Assembly: GCA_958436045.1 (NCBI GenBank)
Contig: CAUBIP010000080.1
Span: forward strand, 1 to 7,387
Length of the DNA stretch: 7,387 nucleotides
Source of the DNA: an uncultured Oscillospiraceae bacterium
Lineage (GTDB): Bacteria; Bacillota; Clostridia; Oscillospirales; Oscillospiraceae
Direction of reading: 5' to 3'
Shown here: positions 1-6,600 of the stretch, in pieces
How positions within the stretch are numbered: position 1 is the first letter of the stretch
Layout of the letters: every line of letters begins with the position of its first letter
Translations under genes and position numbers: made by a program
The notes under the pieces: generated by a model
Database searches by the model: none
What the model was told of the DNA's origin: nothing
The model's input: the letters and a program-made list of their open reading frames with translations, nothing else

Positions 1-55
1 CAAATGATCCGCTGATTCTCTGCACTTCCCAAATACTTTCGCAGGAGGCTATCTA
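1..55 (+). other. Short leader before xdhA, possible tail of an upstream gene
   Basis: This stretch holds the xdhA ribosome binding site and nothing else that can be named. One plus-strand frame (codons from position 3) stays open for 17 codons, reads NDPLILCTSQILSQEAI, and stops at a TAA (54-56) whose last A is the first base of the xdhA ATG. A TAATG junction also joins xdhB to xdhC, so this could be the C-terminus of an upstream operon member. However, 17 open codons are easily expected by chance and the peptide matches no family I recognise. No convincing -35/-10 promoter is visible, so the operon start may lie upstream of the window. Confidence 0.25.
43..48 (+). promoter_or_regulatory. 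Shine-Dalgarno site of xdhA
   Basis: A perfect AGGAGG lies 7 bases before the ATG at 56. It decides the start: the next in-frame ATG, at 77 (residue 8), has no comparable site. The E. coli homologue begins near that second methionine, so the 7 extra N-terminal residues are a small extension. Confidence 0.85.
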
Positions 56-2341
56 ATGAAACAAGTCGGTTTAAGTATGAAGCGTGTGGATGCTTACGAC
101 AAGGCGACCGGCCGCACCTTGTACGGTGGAGACCGGGTCCCGCAAAATGCCTTGGTTGCAAAGATTGTTCACTCGACCATTGCCCATGGTATGGTAAAGC
201 ACATTGATACCACCGAGGCGGAGCGTATCCCCGGTGTGGTCAAGATTGTCACCTGTTTTGATGTCCCGGATATTCAGTTCCCCACGGCGGGCCACCCCTG
301 GTCGCTGGACCCCAGCCATCGTGACCCGGCGGACCGGAAGCTGCTCAACGCCCACGTCCGGTATTATGGTGACGATGTTGCCGTCGTCATCGCGGAGGAC
401 GAAGTCGCGGCAGTGCAGGGCATGCGGGCTGTAAAGATCGAGTATGAGGAATACCCGTTTGTTCTGGATGTGCAGGAAGCCATCGGCAAGACAGAGCATC
501 CCATCCACGACGAGCATCCGGATAACGTTCTGGCCCACTCTGGGATCCACAATGAGCATTTTGAGGAAGCGATCCAGGAGCCGGGCCTGGTCAAGGTCGA
601 CGGCTGGTATAACTCCCCGATGGTGCAGCACTGTCATATCGAGCCCCATATCTGCTTTGCCTATATGGAAAACGGCAGAATCACCATCGTCTCCTCGACG
701 CAGATTCCCCACGTCTGCCGCCGGATTTGCGGCCAGGCGTTGGGTATCCCCTGGGGCAATATCCATATGATAAAAGCCTATGTCGGCGGCGGCTTCGGCA
801 ACAAGCAGGACGCCCTGTATGAGCCCCTGTGCTGCTTCCTGACGACCCAGGTCGGCGGCCGCTGTGTCAAGCTGGACTGCACGCGCGAAGAGACATTCAT
901 CAACAACCGCGTCCGGCACCCCATCCGCAGCCATATCACCTCCTGGGTGCGGCCCGACGGCACGTTTGCAGCCCGTCGGTTGGAAGCGTATTCCGACCAG
1001 GGTGCGTACGGTTCCCACGGGCACTCCATTGTGGCCAAGGGCATGGGCTGCTTCCCGCAGCTGTATCCGTGCGATATCGTGGAAGCGGAATCCTATACGG
1101 TCTATACCAACAAGCCCACCGGCGGTGCTATGCGTGGGTACGGCATTCCGCAGGCCATGTGGGCCGTCGAGTGTCATACGGACGATGTTGCCCGGGCCAT
1201 CGGGATGGAGCCGGTGGAATTCCGCCGCAAGAACCTGATGAAAAAGGGCTTCTATCACGAATTCTCCAAGAATGAGCTGTATTTCGATACATTTAATGAA
1301 TGTATGGATAAGGCCATTGCGTATATCGACTACTACGGCAAGCTGAAGAAGTACCAGAACCAAACTGGCCCTGTCCGCAGAGGCATCGGTTGCTCCGTCT
1401 TCTGGTATAACACGGCAGTCTACCCCATCTCCCTGGAGACCTCCTCCTGCCGGATGGTCCTGCATCCGGGCGGACGGATCGTGTTCCAGTGCGGCGAAAC
1501 GGAGATCGGCCAGGGCGCCGATACCGTGCAGGCGCAGATGGTCGCGGACGCTGTCGGCGTGCTGGCCAGCGATGTCACTGTTGAATCCTGCCAGGATACC
1601 GATATCACGCCCTTCGGCACCGGCGTTTACGCCTCCCGTGGCACTTATGTTGCAGGCTTCTCCATCCGCCAGACGGGCGAGATCTTCCGCAAGAAGATTT
1701 TGGATGTCGCCAGCAAGATGACCCGGATGCCGGCCTACAATCTGGACCTGGAAGACGGCAAGATCACCCGGAATACCGACGGCCGCTATATGCTGTCGCT
1801 GGCCGATGTTGCCGAGTACGCCCAGTATACGACTGATGGCTCCCAGCATATCACGGCGGAGTCCACATATCAGATCCGCAGCAACGCGTTCTCCTTCGGC
1901 TGCACGTTTGCCGAAGTCGAAGTCGATATCCCGCTGTGCAAGGCGAAGCTCATTGATATTGTCAATGTCCACGACGCTGGCAAGCTAATCAACCCGGCGC
2001 TGGCAGAAGCGCAGGTCCACGGCGGCATGTCCATGGCCATCGGCATGGGCCTGACAGAGGAAATGCTCTTCGATCAGCGCACCGGTAAGCCGCTGAATGA
2101 TAACCTGCTGGACTACAAACTCTCCACCTTTATGGATCATCCGCATCTGGAAGCGGAGTTTGTGGAAAACTACGAACCGACCTCTGCATTCGGCGCCAAG
2201 GCGCTGGGCGAACCGCCTACCTGCTCGCCGGCTCCCGCGATCCGCAATGCGATTTTGCAGGCGACGGGCGTTGCTGTCAATGATGCGCCGGTCAATCCGC
2301 ACCGGATGTTTGACGCCTTTACCGAAGCTGGCCTGATTTAA
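56..2341 (+). CDS. xdhA: Xanthine dehydrogenase-type molybdenum hydroxylase, molybdopterin-binding catalytic subunit
   Basis: Catalytic large subunit of a cytoplasmic three-subunit molybdenum hydroxylase that hydroxylates purines or similar heterocycles with water-derived oxygen; electrons pass to the XdhC iron-sulfur clusters and then to FAD on XdhB. The 761 residues are collinear from memory with E. coli XdhA (about 752). An N-terminal a/b-hammerhead domain occupies roughly residues 14-130, followed by the Mo-cofactor-binding domains. Visible motifs are STQIPH (214-219), GGGFGNKQD (244-252), AMRGYG (358-363), EIGQGADTV (483-491) and ALGEPP (716-721). E719 in the last is the expected catalytic base (bovine Glu1261). 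R278 aligns with bovine Arg880, but the bovine Glu802 position is Gln251, as in E. coli XdhA. The substrate is therefore not certain: xanthine, hypoxanthine or another heterocycle. A selenium-dependent hydroxylase of the same superfamily cannot be excluded from sequence alone. First gene of xdhABC within the window. Confidence 0.95.
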   Translation: MKQVGLSMKRVDAYDKATGRTLYGGDRVPQNALVAKIVHSTIAHGMVKHIDTTEAERIPGVVKIVTCFDVPDIQFPTAGHPWSLDPSHRDPADRKLLNAHVRYYGDDVAVVIAEDEVAAVQGMRAVKIEYEEYPFVLDVQEAIGKTEHPIHDEHPDNVLAHSGIHNEHFEEAIQEPGLVKVDGWYNSPMVQHCHIEPHICFAYMENGRITIVSSTQIPHVCRRICGQALGIPWGNIHMIKAYVGGGFGNKQDALYEPLCCFLTTQVGGRCVKLDCTREETFINNRVRHPIRSHITSWVRPDGTFAARRLEAYSDQGAYGSHGHSIVAKGMGCFPQLYPCDIVEAESYTVYTNKPTGGAMRGYGIPQAMWAVECHTDDVARAIGMEPVEFRRKNLMKKGFYHEFSKNELYFDTFNECMDKAIAYIDYYGKLKKYQNQTGPVRRGIGCSVFWYNTAVYPISLETSSCRMVLHPGGRIVFQCGETEIGQGADTVQAQMVADAVGVLASDVTVESCQDTDITPFGTGVYASRGTYVAGFSIRQTGEIFRKKILDVASKMTRMPAYNLDLEDGKITRNTDGRYMLSLADVAEYAQYTTDGSQHITAESTYQIRSNAFSFGCTFAEVEVDIPLCKAKLIDIVNVHDAGKLINPALAEAQVHGGMSMAIGMGLTEEMLFDQRTGKPLNDNLLDYKLSTFMDHPHLEAEFVENYEPTSAFGAKALGEPPTCSPAPAIRNAILQATGVAVNDAPVNPHRMFDAFTEAGLI

Positions 2342-2355
2342 GGAGGATACGCCAA

Positions 2356-3237
2356 ATGTATGATCTGAATCAAGTTTATGAAGCAAATTCTGTGGAAGAG
2401 GCCATTGCCCTGCGCCAGGCGCATCCGGAAGCCCAGATCATCGCGGGCGGCAGTGACGTGCTGGTCCAGGTCCGTTCGGGCCGCCGGGCGGGCAAGTCCC
2501 TGATCTCCATTTATGGGATCGACGCTATGCGCGGCGTCAGCATTGACGACGAGGAGAATATCCGCATCGGCTCGCTGACCTCCTTCTCCCACATCACCCA
2601 TGACCCGATCATCCAGAAGTACATCAACGTTCTAGGTGAGGCGGTCGATATGGTCGGTGGCCCCCAGATCCGCAACATCGGGACGATCGGCGGCAACACC
2701 TGCAACGGTGTCACCTCTGCCGACTCTGCTTCGACCCTGCAGGCGTGGGACGCCATTGTCGAGCTGACGGGCGCAAACGGTGTGCGCCGGGTGCCCATTC
2801 AGAAGTTTTATATCAAGGCCGGCCAGGTCGACATCAAGCCCGATGAGATCCAGACGGCCATCCTGATCCCCAAGGAAAGCTACGAAAACTGCTTTGGCAA
2901 CTATTTCAAATATGCCATGCGTAATGCCATGGATATTGCGACGACCGGCTGCTCTGTCAACGTCCGGTTGTCGGCGGACAAGAAGACGATGGAGCGCGTG
3001 CGTATCGGTTTCGGCGTCGCAGGCCCGGTACCGATGCGGGCAGTGAAGGCTGAGGCCGGTGCGGCGGGCAAGCCCGTTACTATGGCTGCAGTGGAAGAGA
3101 TCGCGGCTTCCGTCCTGGAGGATATCAACCCGCGTGATAGCTGGCGTGCGTCCAAGGCGCTGCGGCAGCATATCGCCGTCGAACTGACCAAGCGTTGTCT
3201 GATGAGATCCATTGAACTGGCAGGAGGGGTTTTGTAA
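2356..3237 (+). CDS. xdhB: Xanthine dehydrogenase-type hydroxylase, FAD-binding subunit
   Basis: Medium subunit that carries FAD and passes electrons from the iron-sulfur subunit to NAD+ or another acceptor. Its 293 residues match the usual CoxM/XdhB length (E. coli XdhB about 292). FAD-binding motifs are IIAGGSDVL (28-36) and QIRNIGTIGGNTCNG (104-118), the diphosphate and isoalloxazine contact loops of this fold. The C-terminal CO-dehydrogenase-flavoprotein-like domain follows, with FKYAMRNAMDI (184-194) and DSWRASKALR (261-270), both strongly like E. coli XdhB. No cysteine-rich insertion for an extra iron-sulfur cluster is seen. An AGGAGG (2341-2346) shares its first base with the xdhA TAA stop and sits 9 bases before this ATG. 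The gene's own stop overlaps the xdhC start by one base. Both junctions point to coupled translation and matched subunit amounts. Confidence 0.95.
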   Translation: MYDLNQVYEANSVEEAIALRQAHPEAQIIAGGSDVLVQVRSGRRAGKSLISIYGIDAMRGVSIDDEENIRIGSLTSFSHITHDPIIQKYINVLGEAVDMVGGPQIRNIGTIGGNTCNGVTSADSASTLQAWDAIVELTGANGVRRVPIQKFYIKAGQVDIKPDEIQTAILIPKESYENCFGNYFKYAMRNAMDIATTGCSVNVRLSADKKTMERVRIGFGVAGPVPMRAVKAEAGAAGKPVTMAAVEEIAASVLEDINPRDSWRASKALRQHIAVELTKRCLMRSIELAGGVL

Positions 3238-3740
3238 TGGCGGAGAGACAGTATAAACTGGTAAAATGCAACATTAACGGCAAAGACGTCGCCACGATGG
3301 TTGACGTCCGGGCATCCCTGACCGACATGCTCCGCAACAATTATCACCTGACCTCCGTCAAGAAGGGCTGTGAGGTCGGCGAATGCGGCGCGTGCAGCGT
3401 CCTGATTGACGGAGAGGCATTTAACTCCTGCATCTATATGGCCATCTGGGCTGAGGGCAAGAAGATCATCACCCTGGAAGGCCTGACGGGCCCCAACGGT
3501 GAGCTGAGCGATATCCAGCAGGCCTTTGTCGATGAGACGGCCATCCAGTGCGGCTTCTGCAGTCCGGGCTTTATCATGACCTCGTACGAGATTCTGGAGT
3601 CGGGCAAGGAGTATACGGATGATGAGCTGCGCAAGCTCCTGTCCGGCCACCTGTGCCGCTGCACCGGGTATGAGAATATCCTCCGGGCTGTCCGCAAGAC
3701 GATGTACAAGCGTCTGGGCAAGCCGGTCCCGGAAAACTGA
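3237..3740 (+). CDS. xdhC: Xanthine dehydrogenase-type hydroxylase, [2Fe-2S] subunit
   Basis: Small electron-transfer subunit carrying two [2Fe-2S] clusters between the molybdenum centre of XdhA and the FAD of XdhB. At 167 residues it is normal for the CoxS/XdhC family. The N-terminal plant-ferredoxin-like domain binds the first cluster through C45, C50 and C53 (GCEVGECGAC) and C65. The C-terminal helical domain binds the second through C105 and C108 (QCGFC) and C140 and C142 (LCRC), followed by the typical TGYENILRAV. All eight ligands are present, so the subunit should be functional. This is the E. coli-type xdhC, not the unrelated XdhC/CoxI maturation factor that shares the name. Its ATG overlaps the xdhB TAA by one base (TAATG), with an AGGAGG at 3222-3227. 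Last gene of the operon, followed by the terminator at about 3789-3845. Confidence 0.96.
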   Translation: MAERQYKLVKCNINGKDVATMVDVRASLTDMLRNNYHLTSVKKGCEVGECGACSVLIDGEAFNSCIYMAIWAEGKKIITLEGLTGPNGELSDIQQAFVDETAIQCGFCSPGFIMTSYEILESGKEYTDDELRKLLSGHLCRCTGYENILRAVRKTMYKRLGKPVPEN

Positions 3741-3788
3741 TCATATCACAAGTAAAATTTAATGCACCGCGGCGCAACAGCGCTGCAG

Positions 3789-3845
3789 AAATACCGCAGC
3801 CGGACGTCTTCCCTTCTGGAAGATGTCCGGCTGCAGTGTATTTTT
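3789..3845. terminator. Bidirectional intrinsic terminator between convergent operons
   Basis: Bases 3796-3812 pair with 3818-3834 to form a 17-bp stem with a single G-T wobble (3806/3824) around a 5-base loop. AAATAC (3789-3794) can also pair with GTATTT (3838-3843) beyond a small internal loop, placing A-rich bases on the left and a TATTTTT run (3839-3845) on the right. Read on plus it should end xdhABC; read on minus it follows the purH stop by about 40 bases, though its T-tract on that strand (GTATTT) is weaker. It fills much of the 141-base convergent gap 3741-3881, in which I see no gene. Confidence 0.82.
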
Positions 3846-3881
3846 GGAAGATGGCTGAGAGGAATAGTTTGCGGGGGAAGC

Positions 3882-5057
3882 TCAGTGGTGAAACAGGCGG
3901 CGGCCGGTGAAGACCATGACGATGCCATAGCGGTCCGCTGTCTCGATGACCTGCCCGTCACGCAGACTGCCGCCGGGCTGGACGATATAGCTCGCCCCGC
4001 TTTTGCGGGCTCGCTCGACATTATCGCCGAAGGGGAAGAAGGCATCGCTGCCGCAGGTCACGCCGCAGAGCTTCTGGAGCCACGCCTGCCGGATCGCGGG
4101 GTCCAGCGGGTCTGGTCGCTGCCAGAAGACAGTCTGCCAGGCGCCGTCTCGCAGAATGTCGTCATACTCCGGGGAGAGATAGACGTCGATGGCGTTATCC
4201 CGCACCGGGCGCTTGAGATCGGGCAGGAAGGGCAGGGAGAGAACCTGCAGCTGCTGCCGGAGCCACCAGCGGTCGGCCTTATCCGCAGCCAGCCGGGTGC
4301 AATGGATCCGGCTCTGCTGCCCGGCCCCAATGCCGATGGCCTGGCCGTTTTTGACAAAGCAGACGGAGTTGGACTGGGTGTATTTCAGGATGATTTGGGC
4401 GATGACCATATCCAGCGCCGCGCTTTGTGGCAGCGTTTTGTTCTGCGTCACGCAGTCGCTTTGGGTGGGCATTGCGATGGGCGCGTTGTTGCGGGCCTGG
4501 GTGAAGGTGAGACCGAAGACGTCCCGCTGCTCCGTCGGGCCCGGGGTATAGTCGGGGTCCATGGCGAGGATCGTATAGCGGCCGCCTTTTTTTGTTTTCA
4601 AAAGCTCCAGTGCCTCTGGCGTATAGCCCGGCGCGATGATGCCGTCGGAAACCTCGTCCTTCAAATACTGGGCAGTGGCTTCGTCGCAGGGGGCCGACAG
4701 CGCGGCCCAGTCGCCGTAGGAGCTCAGCCGGTCTGCGCCGCGAGCGCGGATATAGGCGCAGGCCAGCGGTGTCGGCGCTGCGTCGGGGCGGACGAAGTAC
4801 AGGGCACGCTCCGTCTCGGTCAGCGGCAGCCCGATGGCAGCCCCGGCAGGGGAGACGTGCTTGAACGACGCCGCAGCAGGCAGGCCGGTGACCGTATGCA
4901 GCTCCTGCACGAGCTGCCAGCTATGGAGCGCGTCGAGCAGATTGATATAGCCCGGGCGGCCATTTAGGACTGTGAAGGGCAGGGGGCCGTCTGTCCGGCT
5001 AAGGAGCGCCGGGGTCTGATTGGGATTGCAGCCGTATTTTAATTCGAATTGTTCCAT
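3882..5057 (-). CDS. purH: AICAR transformylase, stand-alone (PurH C-terminal domain only)
   Basis: Predicted to formylate AICAR with 10-formyl-tetrahydrofolate to give FAICAR, the penultimate step to IMP. Typical bifunctional PurH has over 500 residues, with an N-terminal MGS-like IMP cyclohydrolase domain. This protein has 391 and begins directly at the transformylase part. Motifs in order are LKYGCNPNQ (6-14), SFKHVSPAGAA (64-74) with K66 and H67 matching the catalytic Lys-His pair, ARGADRLSSYGD (105-116), VSDGIIAPGY (136-145), and the C-terminal DAFFPFGDN (338-346) and RLFHH (387-391). It is not a recent truncation: the ATG has its own GGAG site (5065-5068), the active-site motifs are intact, and transformylase-only proteins of this length form a known family. 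Its reading frame overlaps the end of purO by 19 bases, so the missing cyclohydrolase activity is supplied by the preceding gene. Last gene of the his-pur operon. Confidence 0.94.
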   Translation of the reverse strand: MEQFELKYGCNPNQTPALLSRTDGPLPFTVLNGRPGYINLLDALHSWQLVQELHTVTGLPAAASFKHVSPAGAAIGLPLTETERALYFVRPDAAPTPLACAYIRARGADRLSSYGDWAALSAPCDEATAQYLKDEVSDGIIAPGYTPEALELLKTKKGGRYTILAMDPDYTPGPTEQRDVFGLTFTQARNNAPIAMPTQSDCVTQNKTLPQSAALDMVIAQIILKYTQSNSVCFVKNGQAIGIGAGQQSRIHCTRLAADKADRWWLRQQLQVLSLPFLPDLKRPVRDNAIDVYLSPEYDDILRDGAWQTVFWQRPDPLDPAIRQAWLQKLCGVTCGSDAFFPFGDNVERARKSGASYIVQPGGSLRDGQVIETADRYGIVMVFTGRRLFHH

Positions 5058-5749
5058 GAGGATGCTCCATGAAGGTTCTCCAGGCAGCTGACAAACTGCC
5101 CGGTGGCAAGATCGGTGTAACGGACGCAGAGGGCGATGCGGTAGTCCCGGGGCAGGGCATCCCAGAGGGACCTACAAAGCGCTGCGGGGTCTGCGGGGAT
5201 GGCAAGGGGCCGGGGCGCGCCAATAAATGGCGGCAACGGCGTGCCGTTTTGCTGATACGTGTGCAGGAGATGCCCCTGACCAGGGACTGGGGCAAAGTGC
5301 CAGTACCGGCGCAGGCAACTGCCGTCGCATCCGGCCCGGCGCACGATGCTAAGGTCGATGCCGTCGCGGGCCAGCAGCGCGCTGATGCGGGGAGTATAAT
5401 GCGGCGCATCGGGCTCAAAGCGGCGGGTATCCAAGGCTTGGCGGAAGGATTTTCCTGCCTGGATGGTTTCGAAAATCGTCTCCGTCTGGTCGCCGTTTGT
5501 GACGATCAGGCGATCCGCCAGCGCCCGCACCGGGGTGTAGAACACCAGTGACGGGTCTTCGACCTTGCTGGGGTCTGCGAATTCGATGCGCAGGTTGGCA
5601 CCGTCCTCCCGCAGGCGGCGGTTGCGGCTGTTTTCGCTGCGCCCGGTGAGAAAATAGGCGAAGACGGCGCGGCCGTCCGGTGCGGTCCCGGCCAGAATAC
5701 CCCGGCCGGGGTATGTATTTTGCTGCAGCTGCTGCAGGGTAGATTCCAT
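5039..5749 (-). CDS. purO: IMP cyclohydrolase, PurO-type
   Basis: Predicted to close the ring of FAICAR to IMP, the last step of de novo purine synthesis. The protein (236 residues) has no resemblance to the MGS-like cyclohydrolase domain of PurH and instead matches the PurO family first described in archaea (around 200 residues). The recognisable parts are N-terminal: TYPGRGI (12-18), YFLTGRSENSRNR (32-44) and DPSLVFYTPVR (65-75). The C-terminal half is more diverged to my eye, and the extra length is mostly there. A perfect AGGAGG (5755-5760) five bases before the ATG fixes the start. Only 23 bases separate it from the stop of the histidinol phosphatase gene, and its end overlaps the transformylase gene by 19 bases. 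That pairing strongly supports the call, since the transformylase lacks its own cyclohydrolase domain. Assignment rests on remembered motifs rather than an alignment. Confidence 0.88.
   Translation of the reverse strand: MESTLQQLQQNTYPGRGILAGTAPDGRAVFAYFLTGRSENSRNRRLREDGANLRIEFADPSKVEDPSLVFYTPVRALADRLIVTNGDQTETIFETIQAGKSFRQALDTRRFEPDAPHYTPRISALLARDGIDLSIVRRAGCDGSCLRRYWHFAPVPGQGHLLHTYQQNGTPLPPFIGAPRPLAIPADPAALCRSLWDALPRDYRIALCVRYTDLATGQFVSCLENLHGASSWNNSN
5697..5714. repeat. Perfect 18-bp palindrome within purO
   Basis: The sequence ATACCCCGGCCGGGGTAT reads identically on both strands. It spans the codons for the conserved YPGRGI motif, 36-53 bases into purO. It could form a 7-bp hairpin with a 4-base loop, or be a protein-binding site, but much of the symmetry follows from encoding Pro-Gly-Arg-Gly with GC-rich codons. 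No T-run follows it on the minus strand, so it is not a terminator. Confidence 0.5.
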
Positions 5750-5754
5750 AGGGG

Positions 5755-5760
5755 CCTCCT
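5755..5760 (-). promoter_or_regulatory. Shine-Dalgarno site of purO
   Basis: A perfect AGGAGG on the minus strand, 5 bases before the purO ATG at 5749, inside the 23-base gap after the histidinol phosphatase stop. It fixes the purO start and shows the gene has independent translation initiation within the operon. Confidence 0.85.
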
Positions 5761-5772
5761 ATTCTTGTCGGG

Positions 5773-6600
5773 TCAAAGGGTGATCTTGCAAAGCGGCACC
5801 GGGTAAAACGCCTGGCCGTTGAAAAACCAGAGCTCGCGGAAGCCTACGAATTCTGCCCGCGCCAAGGCGTCGCGATAGCCGCAGGCGACGGCGTCGGCGC
5901 TGTGGGCGTCGGCAGTGATGGTGATGCGTGCGCCGCGGCGCTGCAGCTGCTGCAGCAGCCAGAGGGCGGGGTACGGCGTCGTGCGGTAGCCGCGGCTGAT
6001 GGCACCGGTATTGATCTCGAAGATCTTCCCGGCGGCGATCAAGGCATCCATCGCTTCGCTGGCGGCTTTGTGATAGGCCAGGGTGTCCGTATTGACCAGG
6101 GGTGCGATCTCGTTGAATTTCGTCAGCTGGTCAAAATGGCCGACGATATCCAGCCGGGGGTCGTCTGCGACCCGCAGCAGCTGGCGGTAATAGGCGGCGC
6201 TGTAGGCGTCACTATCGCCATGGAAAAGGTCCTGGACATTGTGCCGGGTGACCTCCACGGCGTCATCCACGCTGACCCAACTACCGTCCACGGGAATATG
6301 GTGGACAGAGCCGATGATATATTCATAGCCATCGAGCGGGATCTGCGAGACAAGGTCAAATTCCAACCCGTAATACAGGGGGATCTCGTCCCGATAGGCA
6401 GCCTTCAGGCGCAGGGCCTCCTGCCGGTAGCGGGGCAGGTCCTCCACCTGGACTGTCCAGTCCTGGGGCGTGGGCATGGGGCTGTGGCCAGAGAAGCCGA
6501 GGGCAGAGAGCCCTTGGGCGAGCGCCCCCTGGACCATCTCCTCCATGGTGGATTTGCCGTCGTCAAATAGCGAGTGAGAATGCAGGCTTTGCAGTTTCAT
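5773..6600 (-). CDS. hisK: Histidinol-phosphatase, PHP family (HisK/HisJ type)
   Basis: Predicted to dephosphorylate L-histidinol phosphate to histidinol, the penultimate intermediate of histidine synthesis. It is the PHP-superfamily enzyme usual in Bacillota (called HisJ in Bacillus, HisK in Lactococcus), unrelated to the HAD phosphatase domain of E. coli HisB. Its 275 residues are normal for the family. The metal-binding residues of the PHP barrel are all visible: H7 and H9 (LHSHS), H39 (GFSGHSP), E80 (YGLEFD), H100/H101 (GSVHHI), H155 (GHFD), E195 (EINTGA), and D231 with H233 (TADAHS). The start is fixed by a 4-base ATGA overlap with the hisIE stop and an AGGAG at 6612-6616. Generic PHP phosphoesterases share these motifs, but the family-typical SVHHIPVDG stretch and the his-operon position make the specific assignment strong. 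Confidence 0.92.
   Translation of the reverse strand: MKLQSLHSHSLFDDGKSTMEEMVQGALAQGLSALGFSGHSPMPTPQDWTVQVEDLPRYRQEALRLKAAYRDEIPLYYGLEFDLVSQIPLDGYEYIIGSVHHIPVDGSWVSVDDAVEVTRHNVQDLFHGDSDAYSAAYYRQLLRVADDPRLDIVGHFDQLTKFNEIAPLVNTDTLAYHKAASEAMDALIAAGKIFEINTGAISRGYRTTPYPALWLLQQLQRRGARITITADAHSADAVACGYRDALARAEFVGFRELWFFNGQAFYPVPLCKITL

Noticed and set aside
71..1972. 633-codon open frame antisense to xdhA
   Set aside because: It mirrors xdhA along most of its length, lacks recognisable domains, and is explained by third-position GC bias of the real gene, whose product has full family motifs.
2632..3650. Several minus-strand open frames (about 179 and 249 codons) across xdhB and xdhC
   Set aside because: They are shadows of the sense genes, with no ribosome binding site, family motif or sensible operon position.
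3741..3881. A small RNA or small gene in the convergent intergenic gap
   Set aside because: The gap is dominated by the terminator hairpin; no ribosome binding site with a credible short frame and no promoter-like elements were seen.
3762..4967. 401-codon plus-strand open frame opposite purH, starting inside the terminator region
   Set aside because: It runs through the terminator hairpin, is antisense to a gene with complete AICAR transformylase motifs, and its translation is low-complexity and matches no family.
3882..5057. purH as a pseudogene because it lacks the N-terminal cyclohydrolase domain
   Set aside because: The frame is intact, starts with its own ribosome binding site, keeps the catalytic Lys-His pair and C-terminal motif, and matches the length of known transformylase-only proteins; purO supplies the missing step.
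5723..5955. A 15-base direct repeat, CTGCAGCTGCTGCAG, at 5723-5737 and 5941-5955
   Set aside because: Both copies encode a Leu-Gln-Gln-Leu-Gln run in two different proteins using the preferred CTG and CAG codons; chance codon reuse explains them better than a mobile or regulatory repeat.
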